In this document: positions 40,716 to 49,400 of the stretch, piece after piece
How positions within the stretch are numbered: position 1 is the first letter of the stretch
Layout: every line of letters begins with the position of its first letter
DNA from: Plasticicumulans lactativorans
GTDB lineage: Bacteria; Pseudomonadota; Gammaproteobacteria; Competibacterales; Competibacteraceae
NCBI RefSeq assembly: GCF_004341245.1
Contig: NZ_SLWY01000015.1
Location: 1-64,000, forward strand
Length of the DNA: 64,000 nt
Direction of reading: 5' to 3'
The notes under the pieces: generated by a model
What the model saw: the letters and a program-made list of their open reading frames with translations, nothing else
Database searches by the model: none
Told to the model about the DNA's origin: nothing
Program-made: the position numbers and the translations under genes

Positions 40716-41648
40716 ATGCCCCGTCGCAAGCCCCGTCGCCCGCCCGCTACGCCCACCGTCGGCCTCTTCGCCCCCAGCGGCCACCTGAGCGACCCCGCCC
40801 GCCTCGACCGCGCCGTCGCCCGGCTCGAAGCGCTCGGCTGGGGCGTGGTGGTCGATGCCACCGCGCGCGGCCAGTGGCGGCGCTTCGCGGCACCCGACGC
40901 CGAGCGCGTCGCCGGCCTGTACCGCCTGCTCGACGATCCACGCGTCGACCTGCTGCTCGCTCTGCGCGGCGGCTACGGCCTCACGCGCCTGCTCGACGGA
41001 CTCGACTACGCCCGCATCGCCGCGGCGGGCAAGCCCATCGTCGGCTTCAGCGACCTCACACTGCTGCAGCTCGCGCTGCTCGCGCAGGCGGACTACGGCA
41101 GCCTGCACGGGCCGATGGCCGCCGCCGACTTCGGCGCCGCGGCGCCCGATACCTGGACCTGCGAACGCTTCGCGCAGGTGCTGGCGAGCGACGCCCACGT
41201 GCTCGATGCCATCGCCTGCCCCCACCCCTACCCCGCCCAGGGGCTGAGCGGCACGCTGTGGGGCGGCAACCTCGCCTGCGTCGCCTCGCTCGCAGGCACG
41301 CCGTGGCTGCCGCGGCCGGACGCCGGGATCGTGTTCCTCGAGGACGTCAACGAGCCGCCCTACCGGATCGAACGCCTGCTGCTGCAGCTGCTGCAGGCCG
41401 GCGCCTTCGCCGGCGCGCGCGCAGTGCTGCTCGGCGACTTCACCCACGGCGACGGCCCGGCGCACGAACCCGATTACTCGCTGGCCGAGGTCGTCGCCGA
41501 ACTGCGTGCGCGCCTGCCCTGCCCGGTGCTCACCGGGCTGCCGATCGGCCACGGTGCGCGGCGCGCGACGCTGCCGCAGGGTGCGCCGGCAGAGCTCGCG
41601 CTCGACGCCGCCGGCTACACGCTCGCCTTCAGCGATTACTGGGCGTGA
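40716..41648 (+). CDS. ldcA: LD-carboxypeptidase (peptidase S66)
   Basis: LdcA trims the terminal D-alanine of tetrapeptide muropeptides in peptidoglycan recycling. The S66 fold residues are visible: nucleophile Ser112 in VGFSDLTLLQL, a glutamate in FLEDVNEPPYR (209-213) and His279 in GLPIGHGARR. Length 310 from the ATG at 40716; a start at 40683 is also open, but its ATG lies on a TAGGAT that looks like a -10. The 3' end overlaps the convergent cbiZ by 20 bases. Confidence 0.9.
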   Translation: MPRRKPRRPPATPTVGLFAPSGHLSDPARLDRAVARLEALGWGVVVDATARGQWRRFAAPDAERVAGLYRLLDDPRVDLLLALRGGYGLTRLLDGLDYARIAAAGKPIVGFSDLTLLQLALLAQADYGSLHGPMAAADFGAAAPDTWTCERFAQVLASDAHVLDAIACPHPYPAQGLSGTLWGGNLACVASLAGTPWLPRPDAGIVFLEDVNEPPYRIERLLLQLLQAGAFAGARAVLLGDFTHGDGPAHEPDYSLAEVVAELRARLPCPVLTGLPIGHGARRATLPQGAPAELALDAAGYTLAFSDYWA

Positions 41649-42351
41649 GCGGGCACAGCGTGCGCGCGAGCCAGGCGTGGCCGGCGGCGCGCGTGGCCTG
41701 CAGCACCGCGGCACCGAGCGCCTGCCCGACCGCGGTGTGCAGACCGGCGTAGGTGGCACCGGGCGCGGTGTCGGGGCAGGCGATCACGCAGCAGTCGGTG
41801 CCGGTGCCACTGACCGGCGCGCCCGCCGGATCGTCGGACCAGCCGAGCGCGAGCACGCCGGCGGTGCGCGCCGCGGTGGCGATCGACAGCGCTTCGAGCA
41901 GCGCCGGCAGCGCCAGCGGCACCGACACCTGGCAGACGAGGTTGATGGTGCCCGGCCGCCAGGCGCGGGCGGCGGCGGGCAGTTCGCCGACGCGCACGCC
42001 GTTGCCGAGGCCGAGCGTCAGCACGCAGTCGGCGCTGACGCCGGCGTGGGTCACGCGCGCACGCCGATGGCCGGCGACGTCGCAGGCGGTGAGCAGCCCC
42101 ACCGCGTCGCCCCAGCCGCGCGCCTGCAGGCGCCGCGCGAGCAGTGCGGCCGGATCGACCTCGGGGCCGAGGTCGGCATCGCGCACCTGCAGCCAGGCGA
42201 CGCGCCCGGCCTGCACCAGGCCGGGTCGATGCACCGCCCAGCTCAGGCAGCGCCGGGGCGCGGCGAACGCCACCCCGAGCCAGTCGCCGTCGCACTCCAC
42301 GCGCAGCCCGTCCGCCGCCGGCAGCCCGGTCGCGTCGTCCACCGCTCGCAT
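41629..42351 (-). CDS. cbiZ: Adenosylcobinamide amidohydrolase CbiZ
   Basis: CbiZ hydrolyses adenosylcobinamide to adenosylcobyric acid so that incomplete corrinoids can be salvaged for coenzyme B12. The 240-residue protein has SWAVHRPGLVQAGRVAWLQV, VTLGLGNGVRVG-like Ala/Gly segments (LTLGLGNGVRVGE) and the family motif SGTGTDCCVIACP. No other cobalamin gene is in the window, so it is an orphan here. It is divergent from the MoxR gene by 80 bases. Confidence 0.87.
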   Translation of the reverse strand: MRAVDDATGLPAADGLRVECDGDWLGVAFAAPRRCLSWAVHRPGLVQAGRVAWLQVRDADLGPEVDPAALLARRLQARGWGDAVGLLTACDVAGHRRARVTHAGVSADCVLTLGLGNGVRVGELPAAARAWRPGTINLVCQVSVPLALPALLEALSIATAARTAGVLALGWSDDPAGAPVSGTGTDCCVIACPDTAPGATYAGLHTAVGQALGAAVLQATRAAGHAWLARTLCPLTPSNR

Positions 42352-42431
42352 CCCGCCTCCTCACCGGCCGGCCACCGACGGCCGGCATCACGCTACACTC
42401 GTCGCCCCGCGTCCGCCCCGAGGCTCGTCGC

Positions 42432-43283
42432 ATGAGCACGTCCCGCTTCTCCGGCACCGATACCTACGTCGCCACGCCCGACCTGACCATGGCCGTCAAC
42501 GCCGCGGTCACGCTCGGACGGCCGCTGCTCGTCAAGGGTGAGCCCGGCACCGGCAAGACGCTGCTCGCCGAGGAGGTCGCGCGCGCGCTGGGCGCGCCGC
42601 TGATCCAGTGGCACATCAAGTCCACCACCAAGGCGCGCCAGGGGCTCTACGAGTACGACGCCGTCGCCCGCCTGCGCGACTCGCAACTCGGCGATCCGCG
42701 CGTGCAGGACATCGCGCACTACATCGTCAAGGGCAAGCTGTGGGAAGCCTTCGAAAGCGACGCCCGGCCGGTGCTGCTGATCGACGAGATCGACAAGGCC
42801 GACATCGAATTCCCCAACGACCTGCTGCTCGAACTCGACCGCATGGAGTTCTACGTCTACGAGACGCGCCAGCGGATCGTGGCGCAGCAGCGACCGGTGA
42901 TCATCATCACCAGCAACAATGAGAAGGAGCTGCCGGATGCCTTCCTGCGCCGCTGCTTCTTCCACTACATCCGCTTCCCCGACCGCGACACGATGAGCGA
43001 GATCGTGCACGTGCATTACCCGGACCTGAAGAAGGATCTGCTCGCCGAAGCGCTCAACGTGTTCTTCGAGGTACGCGAGATTCCGGGGCTGAAGAAGCGC
43101 CCGTCGACCTCCGAACTGCTCGACTGGCTCAAGCTGCTCCTGGCCGAGGACGTGCCGCCCGAGATGCTGCGCGGCGGCAACGAGCGCAAGATTATCCCCC
43201 CGCTGCACGGCGCGCTGCTGAAGAACGAGCAGGACGTGCACCTGTTCGAACGCCTGATCTTCCTCAACCGCCGCAAGACCTGA
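42432..43283 (+). CDS. MoxR-type AAA ATPase
   Basis: A 283-residue MoxR-family ATPase. Walker A is G36-EPGTGKT-43, Walker B is LLIDEIDKAD, and PVIIITSNNEKELPDAFLRRC is the sensor 1 to arginine-finger region. MoxR proteins act as chaperones with VWA partners; the CoxE-like VWA protein at 38217 is the obvious candidate although three genes intervene. The start at 42432 is well supported by MSTSRFSGTDTYV. Confidence 0.9.
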   Translation: MSTSRFSGTDTYVATPDLTMAVNAAVTLGRPLLVKGEPGTGKTLLAEEVARALGAPLIQWHIKSTTKARQGLYEYDAVARLRDSQLGDPRVQDIAHYIVKGKLWEAFESDARPVLLIDEIDKADIEFPNDLLLELDRMEFYVYETRQRIVAQQRPVIIITSNNEKELPDAFLRRCFFHYIRFPDRDTMSEIVHVHYPDLKKDLLAEALNVFFEVREIPGLKKRPSTSELLDWLKLLLAEDVPPEMLRGGNERKIIPPLHGALLKNEQDVHLFERLIFLNRRKT

Positions 43284-43433
43284 CGCCGCCCCCCCGGCAA
43301 GTGTCAACAAGCGTCAAGCGGGGTACCGCAGCGCCTCAAGGTCCCGTCTGCGCGCCGGTGGTGCGCTGGACTCCACCCAGGGGCGGGGCCAGAATCCTCG
43401 CAGGTCACCGCTCCGCCCGCCCCGGCCCAAACT

Positions 43434-43459
43434 AAAAAGGCTCGGCGCGCGAACGAGCC
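43434..43459 (-). terminator. Intrinsic terminator of tRNA-Thr
   Basis: Read leftward, a 6-bp stem (43454-43459 with 43439-43444) and 9-base loop are followed by TTTTT at 43438-43434. It lies 13 bases after the tRNA 3' end. The same stretch also faces the convergent end of the MoxR gene. Confidence 0.75.
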
Positions 43460-43472
43460 AAGCCTTTGAATC

Positions 43473-43548
<76 letters not shown>

Positions 43549-43562
43549 GCAACAGGGCGCGC

Positions 43563-43591
43563 AGTATAGGGAGTCGACCCCAGGGTGGCAA
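43563..43591 (-). promoter_or_regulatory. Promoter of tRNA-Thr overlapping fimT start
   Basis: On the minus strand TTGCCA (43586-43591), a 17-base spacer and TATACT (43563-43568) lie 15 bases from the tRNA 5' end. The -35 box covers the GTG start codon and first codon of fimT, so the two divergent genes share their control DNA. Confidence 0.75.
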
Positions 43592-44226
43592 GCCAACCGT
43601 ACCGCACCATACCCGCCTCCGCGGTCGCCACCACGCGCCGCCACAGCGGGGCCGGCTTCACCTTGGTCGAACTGCTGGTCACGGTCACGATCGTCAGCAT
43701 CCTGCTGGCCATCGGCGTGCCGAGCTTCACCGACTTCATCCGTACCACCCGCGTGCGCAGCGCCTCCTTCGACCTGCTGAGCGATCTCAATTTCGCGCGC
43801 TCGGAGGCGATCAAGGGCAGTACCACGAGTAAGATAACGACAGAAGAAATAAGCGTAACGCTCTGTAAGAGCACCAACGGCAACGACTGCAGCACCGGGA
43901 CAGGAGGTTATGAGATGGGTTGGATTGTCTTCAGAGATTGCAACACAAACGGTACGCGTGACACTTCAGATTGTGATGGCGATGGCGCCAGTGAATCCGA
44001 ACCTGTGCTCCGCATCCATGCGGCGCTATCCAACGTAATATTAAAAGGTAACACCAACATCGTGAACCGCATCACTTTTCGCGCGAACGGGCGGGCGAAT
44101 CCGATCGGAACATACTCACTTTGCCTGGGCACAGAATTGCGTCGCGAGATCGCTGTGTCAAAACTTGGACGGATACGGCTCGAATCGCATGACGACCCTG
44201 GGGAGACGCCGCCCACATGCCCATGA
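43585..44226 (+). CDS. fimT: Type IV minor pilin, FimT/GspH family
   Basis: A 213-residue prepilin. Prepilin peptidase would cleave after Gly24 (SGAG | FTLVELLVTVTIVSILLAIG), leaving the mature N-terminal methylphenylalanine, Glu5 and the hydrophobic helix. The first 77 codons have the high-G+C style of the genome; from about base 43815 the rest is roughly 50% G+C with AGA, ATA and TTA codons, so the gene looks chimeric. An in-frame stop at 43567 leaves GTG 43585 as the only start; its ribosome-binding site is poor. It opens the pilin operon and overlaps pilV by 10 bases. Confidence 0.88.
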   Translation: MASQPYRTIPASAVATTRRHSGAGFTLVELLVTVTIVSILLAIGVPSFTDFIRTTRVRSASFDLLSDLNFARSEAIKGSTTSKITTEEISVTLCKSTNGNDCSTGTGGYEMGWIVFRDCNTNGTRDTSDCDGDGASESEPVLRIHAALSNVILKGNTNIVNRITFRANGRANPIGTYSLCLGTELRREIAVSKLGRIRLESHDDPGETPPTCP

Positions 44227-44834
44227 AGCATCACCCGTCAAACATGCATGGCTATGCGTACGGCCCATCATATACCGGCTTCACGCTGCTGGAAGTGCTG
44301 ATCACCATCGTTATCGTCGCTTTAGGCTTGCTCGGATTGGGTGCATTACACGTGCGAGCGATGCGTGACACCACCAGTGCATACCTACGCAGCGAAGCCA
44401 CAGTCCTTACCCAAGACATAGCCGACCGCATTCGTGCCAATCTGCCCTACGTGCGTGCCACTCCTCCGTCTGGCAATACCACGCCACTTCCTTACATACT
44501 CGAACTTGAGCAGTTCAGTGCACTAGCGCAGCCGACACTGCTTTGTCTAAGCGCATATTGCACAGCTGACCAATTAGAGACAGCCGACCTCTGGCAGTGG
44601 CGTGAAGCGGTGCGTTCGCGCCTACCTAGTGGCCAAGGCAAAATTGTCATCTCCTCTTGTGTGGCCCCAGCGACTGGTGACTCCACGGAATGCACTACAG
44701 CGGCAATTCGCACATGGACAATTACCGTGTACTGGGACGAACGTATAGATCCTAACAAACCGGAAGCAAATTGCCCCGCCCCTCATCCCGAGCATCCTCT
44801 CTTCGCATGTCTGCGAGTAAGTGTGCGGCCATGA
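44217..44834 (+). CDS. pilV: Type IV minor pilin PilV
   Basis: A 205-residue prepilin with cleavage after Gly21 (SYTG | FTLLEVLITIVIVALGLLGLG). The helix continues with LHVRAMRDTTSAYLRSEATVLTQDIADRIRANL, the usual PilV pattern. Four cysteines in the globular part may form disulfides. The gene is low in G+C. It is joined to fimT by a 10-base overlap and to pilW by ATGA. Confidence 0.92.
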   Translation: MPMKHHPSNMHGYAYGPSYTGFTLLEVLITIVIVALGLLGLGALHVRAMRDTTSAYLRSEATVLTQDIADRIRANLPYVRATPPSGNTTPLPYILELEQFSALAQPTLLCLSAYCTADQLETADLWQWREAVRSRLPSGQGKIVISSCVAPATGDSTECTTAAIRTWTITVYWDERIDPNKPEANCPAPHPEHPLFACLRVSVRP

Positions 44835-45616
44835 ACGGCTATTATTCCAATACCGCACAGCGAGGCATGACCTTGGTCGAATTGATGGTCGCGCTGACCA
44901 TCGGCACACTGATCATGCTTTTCCTCGTAGAAATTTTTGCCCAGGCAAGCACGAACGCTCGTCTTCAGCGTAATATTGCCTGGATGCAAGAAGACGGACG
45001 AACTGCACTTGAAATTATCGCTCGTGAAGTGCGGTTGGCAGGCTACCGACCAAGCAACACGGATGAGACAGTTGTCAAGGACTGCCCTGCCGTCGCCAAT
45101 TGGACCGTACCGGCGGTTTGTTCGATATTCGGTGTAAATGGCCTATCAAACGGCACTGACAGCAATGGCGTTGCTGTTAAAGCCGACGGGGTGGGAACGG
45201 CTTATCTCAACGACAGTACAATGATGGATTGTAACGGTGGCGCTACAACCGGAACTGTGGTTACACGCTTTTGGTTGAACGGAACGACGCTCTACATGAA
45301 TTGTTCTGGCTCGACGCAACCAATATTAGACAATATTGAGCGACTCGAAGTTGTTTATGGTGTGGCCGAAACGCTTCCAGCGGTGGCCACGACACGCATC
45401 AAATACTTGCCAACACCGAGCCTATCTGAATGGCCACGGGTGATCAGCGTGCGCATAAATCTTCTCGTGCTTTCGCGCAATGATAAACTCGTGTCCGATC
45501 CGCAGTCGTACTACTGGTTTGACTCTGACGGTAAGCTGAAAAAGCTTACCGCCAGCGACAAGCGCCTGCACCAAGCCTTCAGCACAGTAGTGCTGCTTCG
45601 CAACCGACTACCCTGA
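44831..45616 (+). CDS. pilW: Type IV minor pilin PilW
   Basis: A 261-residue prepilin cleaved after Gly12 (QRG | MTLVELMVALTIGTLIMLFLV). ARLQRNIAWMQEDGRTALEIIAREVRLAGYR is the signature of PilW. The C-terminal domain is the largest of the three minor pilins, as is normal. The ATG overlaps the pilV stop (ATGA). Codon use is markedly A+T-rich compared with the flanking core genes. Confidence 0.92.
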   Translation: MNGYYSNTAQRGMTLVELMVALTIGTLIMLFLVEIFAQASTNARLQRNIAWMQEDGRTALEIIAREVRLAGYRPSNTDETVVKDCPAVANWTVPAVCSIFGVNGLSNGTDSNGVAVKADGVGTAYLNDSTMMDCNGGATTGTVVTRFWLNGTTLYMNCSGSTQPILDNIERLEVVYGVAETLPAVATTRIKYLPTPSLSEWPRVISVRINLLVLSRNDKLVSDPQSYYWFDSDGKLKKLTASDKRLHQAFSTVVLLRNRLP

Positions 45617-45627
45617 GAGCAGTTACG

Positions 45628-46164
45628 ATGTGCACTTGCAGTGTCGGCCAACCTGCCCGCAACCAGAGGGGCGTGGTATTGATCGTCGCATTGTTATTAC
45701 TGGCGCTGATGGCGCTCGTCACGTTCAGCACCTATAACGGCACTATCCTTGAAGAGCGGATGGCCGGGAACGCCAACAATCAGAACATTGTCTTTCAGAC
45801 CGCTGAACTTGCTTTGCGTAGCATCGAAATGCGGATTGATCCCAACTGGCTCAACGAGGCCGACTCTTGCGCCGCCTTTCCCTTCGGCCTAGACAAGGGC
45901 TACTACTCACCAGCGAATTCGGATCTTTCATCAATTGCGTGGGATATGCAGGCCAACCCAGAACCGGACGTTAAAGAAAACCCAAACAGACTTTTTGGCT
46001 GGAAGAAGCCTACTGGCGTTAGCGAAGTCAGATATATCGTCGAATGGCTGTACAAAAACGATTATCCAAAACCTAACACCATCCACTATCGAATCACGGT
46101 ACGAACCGTTGGCGATGGAGGCAAGACAGTAGTGATGCTCCAATCGACATATGCATGCATGTAG
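45628..46164 (+). CDS. pilX: Type IV minor pilin assembly protein PilX
   Basis: A 178-residue PilX-family prepilin with NQRG | VVLIVALLLLALMALVTFS; the helix lacks the usual Glu5, as is typical of PilX. NGTILEERMAGNANNQNIVFQTAELALRSIE follows, the PilX_N motif. It ends VVMLQSTYACM. A second, high-G+C copy of that same ending occurs 160 bases later (46324-46389). The gene is 11 bases after pilW and belongs to the low-G+C block. Confidence 0.92.
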   Translation: MCTCSVGQPARNQRGVVLIVALLLLALMALVTFSTYNGTILEERMAGNANNQNIVFQTAELALRSIEMRIDPNWLNEADSCAAFPFGLDKGYYSPANSDLSSIAWDMQANPEPDVKENPNRLFGWKKPTGVSEVRYIVEWLYKNDYPKPNTIHYRITVRTVGDGGKTVVMLQSTYACM

Positions 46165-46323
46165 CAAAATATGGATACCATTAATGAAAAAGGCGATCAG
46201 AAATTTTATTGACCTCCTTTTTCACCAACATGTCATTGGGTCGCCCCCTTCAGCCTGCCCTTCCGGCGAGGAGGGACGCCTTCTTAATCGCCACAACAAA
46301 CAGTACGGCGGAAGTTTAAATAT

Positions 46324-46389
46324 ATGGAGTTCAGCGGCTACGGTGGAAGCACCGTCGTTGTGCTCGAATCGACGTACGCCTGCAACTGA
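46324..46389 (+). pseudogene. Remnant of a second pilX 3' end
   Basis: One frame of 46324-46389 reads MEFSGYGGSTVVVLESTYACN and a stop. This matches the end of the intact pilX product (GDGGKTVVMLQSTYACM) residue by residue: GGxTVV-L-STYAC. The codons here are G+C-rich, unlike the intact pilX. It looks like the tail of a resident pilX whose upstream part has been replaced. The fragment ends 16 bases before the pilY1 start codon, the spacing expected in the original operon. Confidence 0.75.
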
Positions 46390-46405
46390 GTCCGGAGGCG
46401 ATCGC

Positions 46406-49400
46406 ATGTACCCACCCCGTTCTGCGTCATCCGCATCCTGGAGCCTCGCGACGCTGCGGCGCCATCGGGGAGCACAGACGGCACGCGGCCCGTGGCTGAT
46501 CGTGGCGCTGGTGCTCGCGTGCTTCATGTCGGCCGCCCATGCGTTGACACTTCCGCAAACACCAATCACCTATTACCAGGCGCCGGTACTGGCCATGCTC
46601 GCGATGGGCAAGGACCACACGCTGTTCTACAAGGCTTTCAACGATTACAGCGATCTGGACGGTGATGGCATTCCCGAGCTCACTTACAACAAGGGTGTGC
46701 GTTATTTCGGCTATTTCGATAGCGGCCGTTGTTACGAATACATCTCCGGTCTCCAGCGCTTCAGCCCGTCGATCGGCAAGGACGCGGATGCCGATTACTA
46801 CTGCCCGACCGGCGGCAACCTGTGGAGCGGCAACTTCCTGAACTGGGCGACGATGACGCGCATGGACATCATTCGCCGCGTCCTCTACGGCGGCATGCGC
46901 ATCGTCGACGACGACGCTTACACCGTGCTGGAGCGCGCCGCAGTACCGCGTGATGGCCATGCCTGGGTGAAGGTCTACTCCGGCAGCGACATGAACCGGC
47001 TGACACCGCTGAGTGACGCCACCATCAGCCTGTGCAATGTCAGCTACACCGATACAAGCGACGGCCGGTACGTACCCCTGATGCGCGTGGCAAGGGGCAG
47101 TTGGCCACGCTGGGCTTCGAATGGCTATTACCAGTGCGAGTGGCGCGAAAACTACCCTGTTGATCCTGTCTACGGCACCAGCGGCAACCTGCCGACGGCC
47201 AGCGACAAGATCGCCAATGGTTACAAGGCCGGCGAATTCATCGTCCGCGCCGAGGTCTGCCAGAACAATCACGAGGAGGACAACTGCAAGACCTACCCGA
47301 CCGGCAAGGTCAAGAAGCCCACCGGCATCATCCAGCAGTACGGCGACGACAACGTCATTCGCTTCGGCCTGCTCACCGGCAGTTATCGGCGCAATATCTC
47401 CGGCGGTGTGCTGCGCAAGAATATCGGCGTCGACTCGAACGAGATCAGCGTGAGCACCGACGGACGATTCATCGGTTTCAACTCACCACCGTCTTCCGAG
47501 AATTCGCTGTCGAGCGGTCCGCGCGGCTTCTGGGGGGATCCGGCCCCAAGCTTCGGCGGCATGATCCGGACCCTCGACCTGCTCCAGGTGACGGGCTACA
47601 ACGGCAGCAACTACTCGGGTGACGGTTGCGGTACACCCGGCATGTCGAATTTTGCCAATGATATCTGCAACAGCTTCGGCAACCCCGAAGCCGAGATCTA
47701 CCTGGAAGCCGTGCGTTACTACACGGCGCTGTCGTCCGGGCCAACCGCGGCTTTTCTGCCGACCGCAGGAACCAGCGACGCAAACAAGATTCCGCACATG
47801 CCCGGCAACGTCACCTGGACCGACCCCCAGGCCGCGTTCAGTTCGACCGACAAGCAATGCGTGGCCAAGAACGTCGTGTTCTTCAGTTCCAGCGCCAACT
47901 CGTTCGACTCCAATCTCGCCGACATCGGTAATGCCGTCGACGGGATCACCACCGATCTCGACACGTCCACCGGGGTGATATCGGGCGGCGTCAGCGCCGT
48001 GCGTACCGAAACCAAGAACATCGGCACAGCCGAAGGGCTGACGGGGTCATTCTTCGTCGGCCGCAGCCTGACGGCGGGGCAATACGACCAAATCTGTACC
48101 GCCAAGACGGTAACCGACCTGTCGCAGGTCGACGGCATCTGCCCGGAAGCACCGCGCCTCAAGGGCGGTTATGAAATGGCGGGTCTGGCGCTCATCGCGC
48201 GCCGTGATCACAAGATCAATACCTATGGTATTTCGCTGGCGCCTGCCAGCCCCAGTGTCACGATAGCCGAAGCGGGCACCGGCGGGCGTCGCGTCACGCT
48301 GATTCCAGCCTGCCAGTCCTACAATGGCAGCACGTTCGTCGGCAGTTGCGGCCTGCTGAATTTCCGCATCGATTCACAGCAATCAACGACGACGACGGCG
48401 ACCGGTCGGCTTTACGTCTCGTGGGACGACAGCGAGCAGGGCAGCGACTACGAACTCGACGTCGACGGCTTCATCGACTACGAGATCAATTGGCTCGCCA
48501 ATACGGCCAAGGTGAGCACCACGCTCAATGCCTCCTCGGCGACCTTTAGGCTAGGATTCGGCTATGTGATCGCCGGCACCACGCAGGATGGATTCCACGC
48601 CCATTCGGGCCTCAACGGCTATACCTTCAAAGATCCAACGGGCACGCCGGACTGTGAGAGCGGTTGCACCTTGAATTCGAATCCTGCCTTGAACGTTTCG
48701 GCCCGAACCTATCCGCTCGGTACCTCCAGTGCGCGCAACCTGCCGAAGCCGCTGGAACTCGCCGCGAAATGGGGAGGCTTCATCGATACCAACAAGGACG
48801 GCGTGCCGCAGCCGGATGAGTGGAAAGACAAAAGCTACTTCTCGGTCGCCAATCCCAACGAACTCGCGGCATCGCTCGGCAAAATCTTCGACCTGATCGC
48901 GACGACCCGCTCGGGGGCGGCGCTCACGGCGAATTCGAGCACACTCCAGACCAGCGCCGTCGTCTACCGCACGACTTACGACGCTTCGGACTGGTCGGGA
49001 GACGTGATCGCCTACCCACTCGATTCATCCGGCAACGTCCTCGTCGATCAACCCCTCTGGCAGGCACGCGAGCATATTCCTGCCCCCACCCAACGCAACA
49101 TCTACACCGTGACCGATCCGAATCAGACCGGAAAGGGCGTGGCTTTTACGTGGACATCGATCTCCAACGCACAACAAAAGCTCTTGGAGAGCACGAAAAA
49201 CTCCAAGGATGGCCAAGCCGTTCTCGACTACCTGCGCGGCAATCAATCGCAGGAGGCCAGCCAGGTCACGAACGGCTATCGCACCCGCAAGTACGTGCTG
49301 GGCGACGTCATCGGCTCGGCAGCCACCTATGTCGCAGCCAGCGATGAAGGCCGCTCGATACTGCCGGGCAGCGAAGGCAGCAGTTACCAGAGTTTCGTCC

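Larger units (their letters stand above)
43815..46323. other. Low-G+C segment spanning fimT 3' part to pilX
   Basis: Composition falls sharply from about 70% to near 50% G+C at about 43815 and returns at about 46330. The block holds the C-terminal part of fimT and all of pilV, pilW, pilX plus 160 bases beyond. Both edges lie inside or next to pilin genes. The estimate is by eye. Confidence 0.75.
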
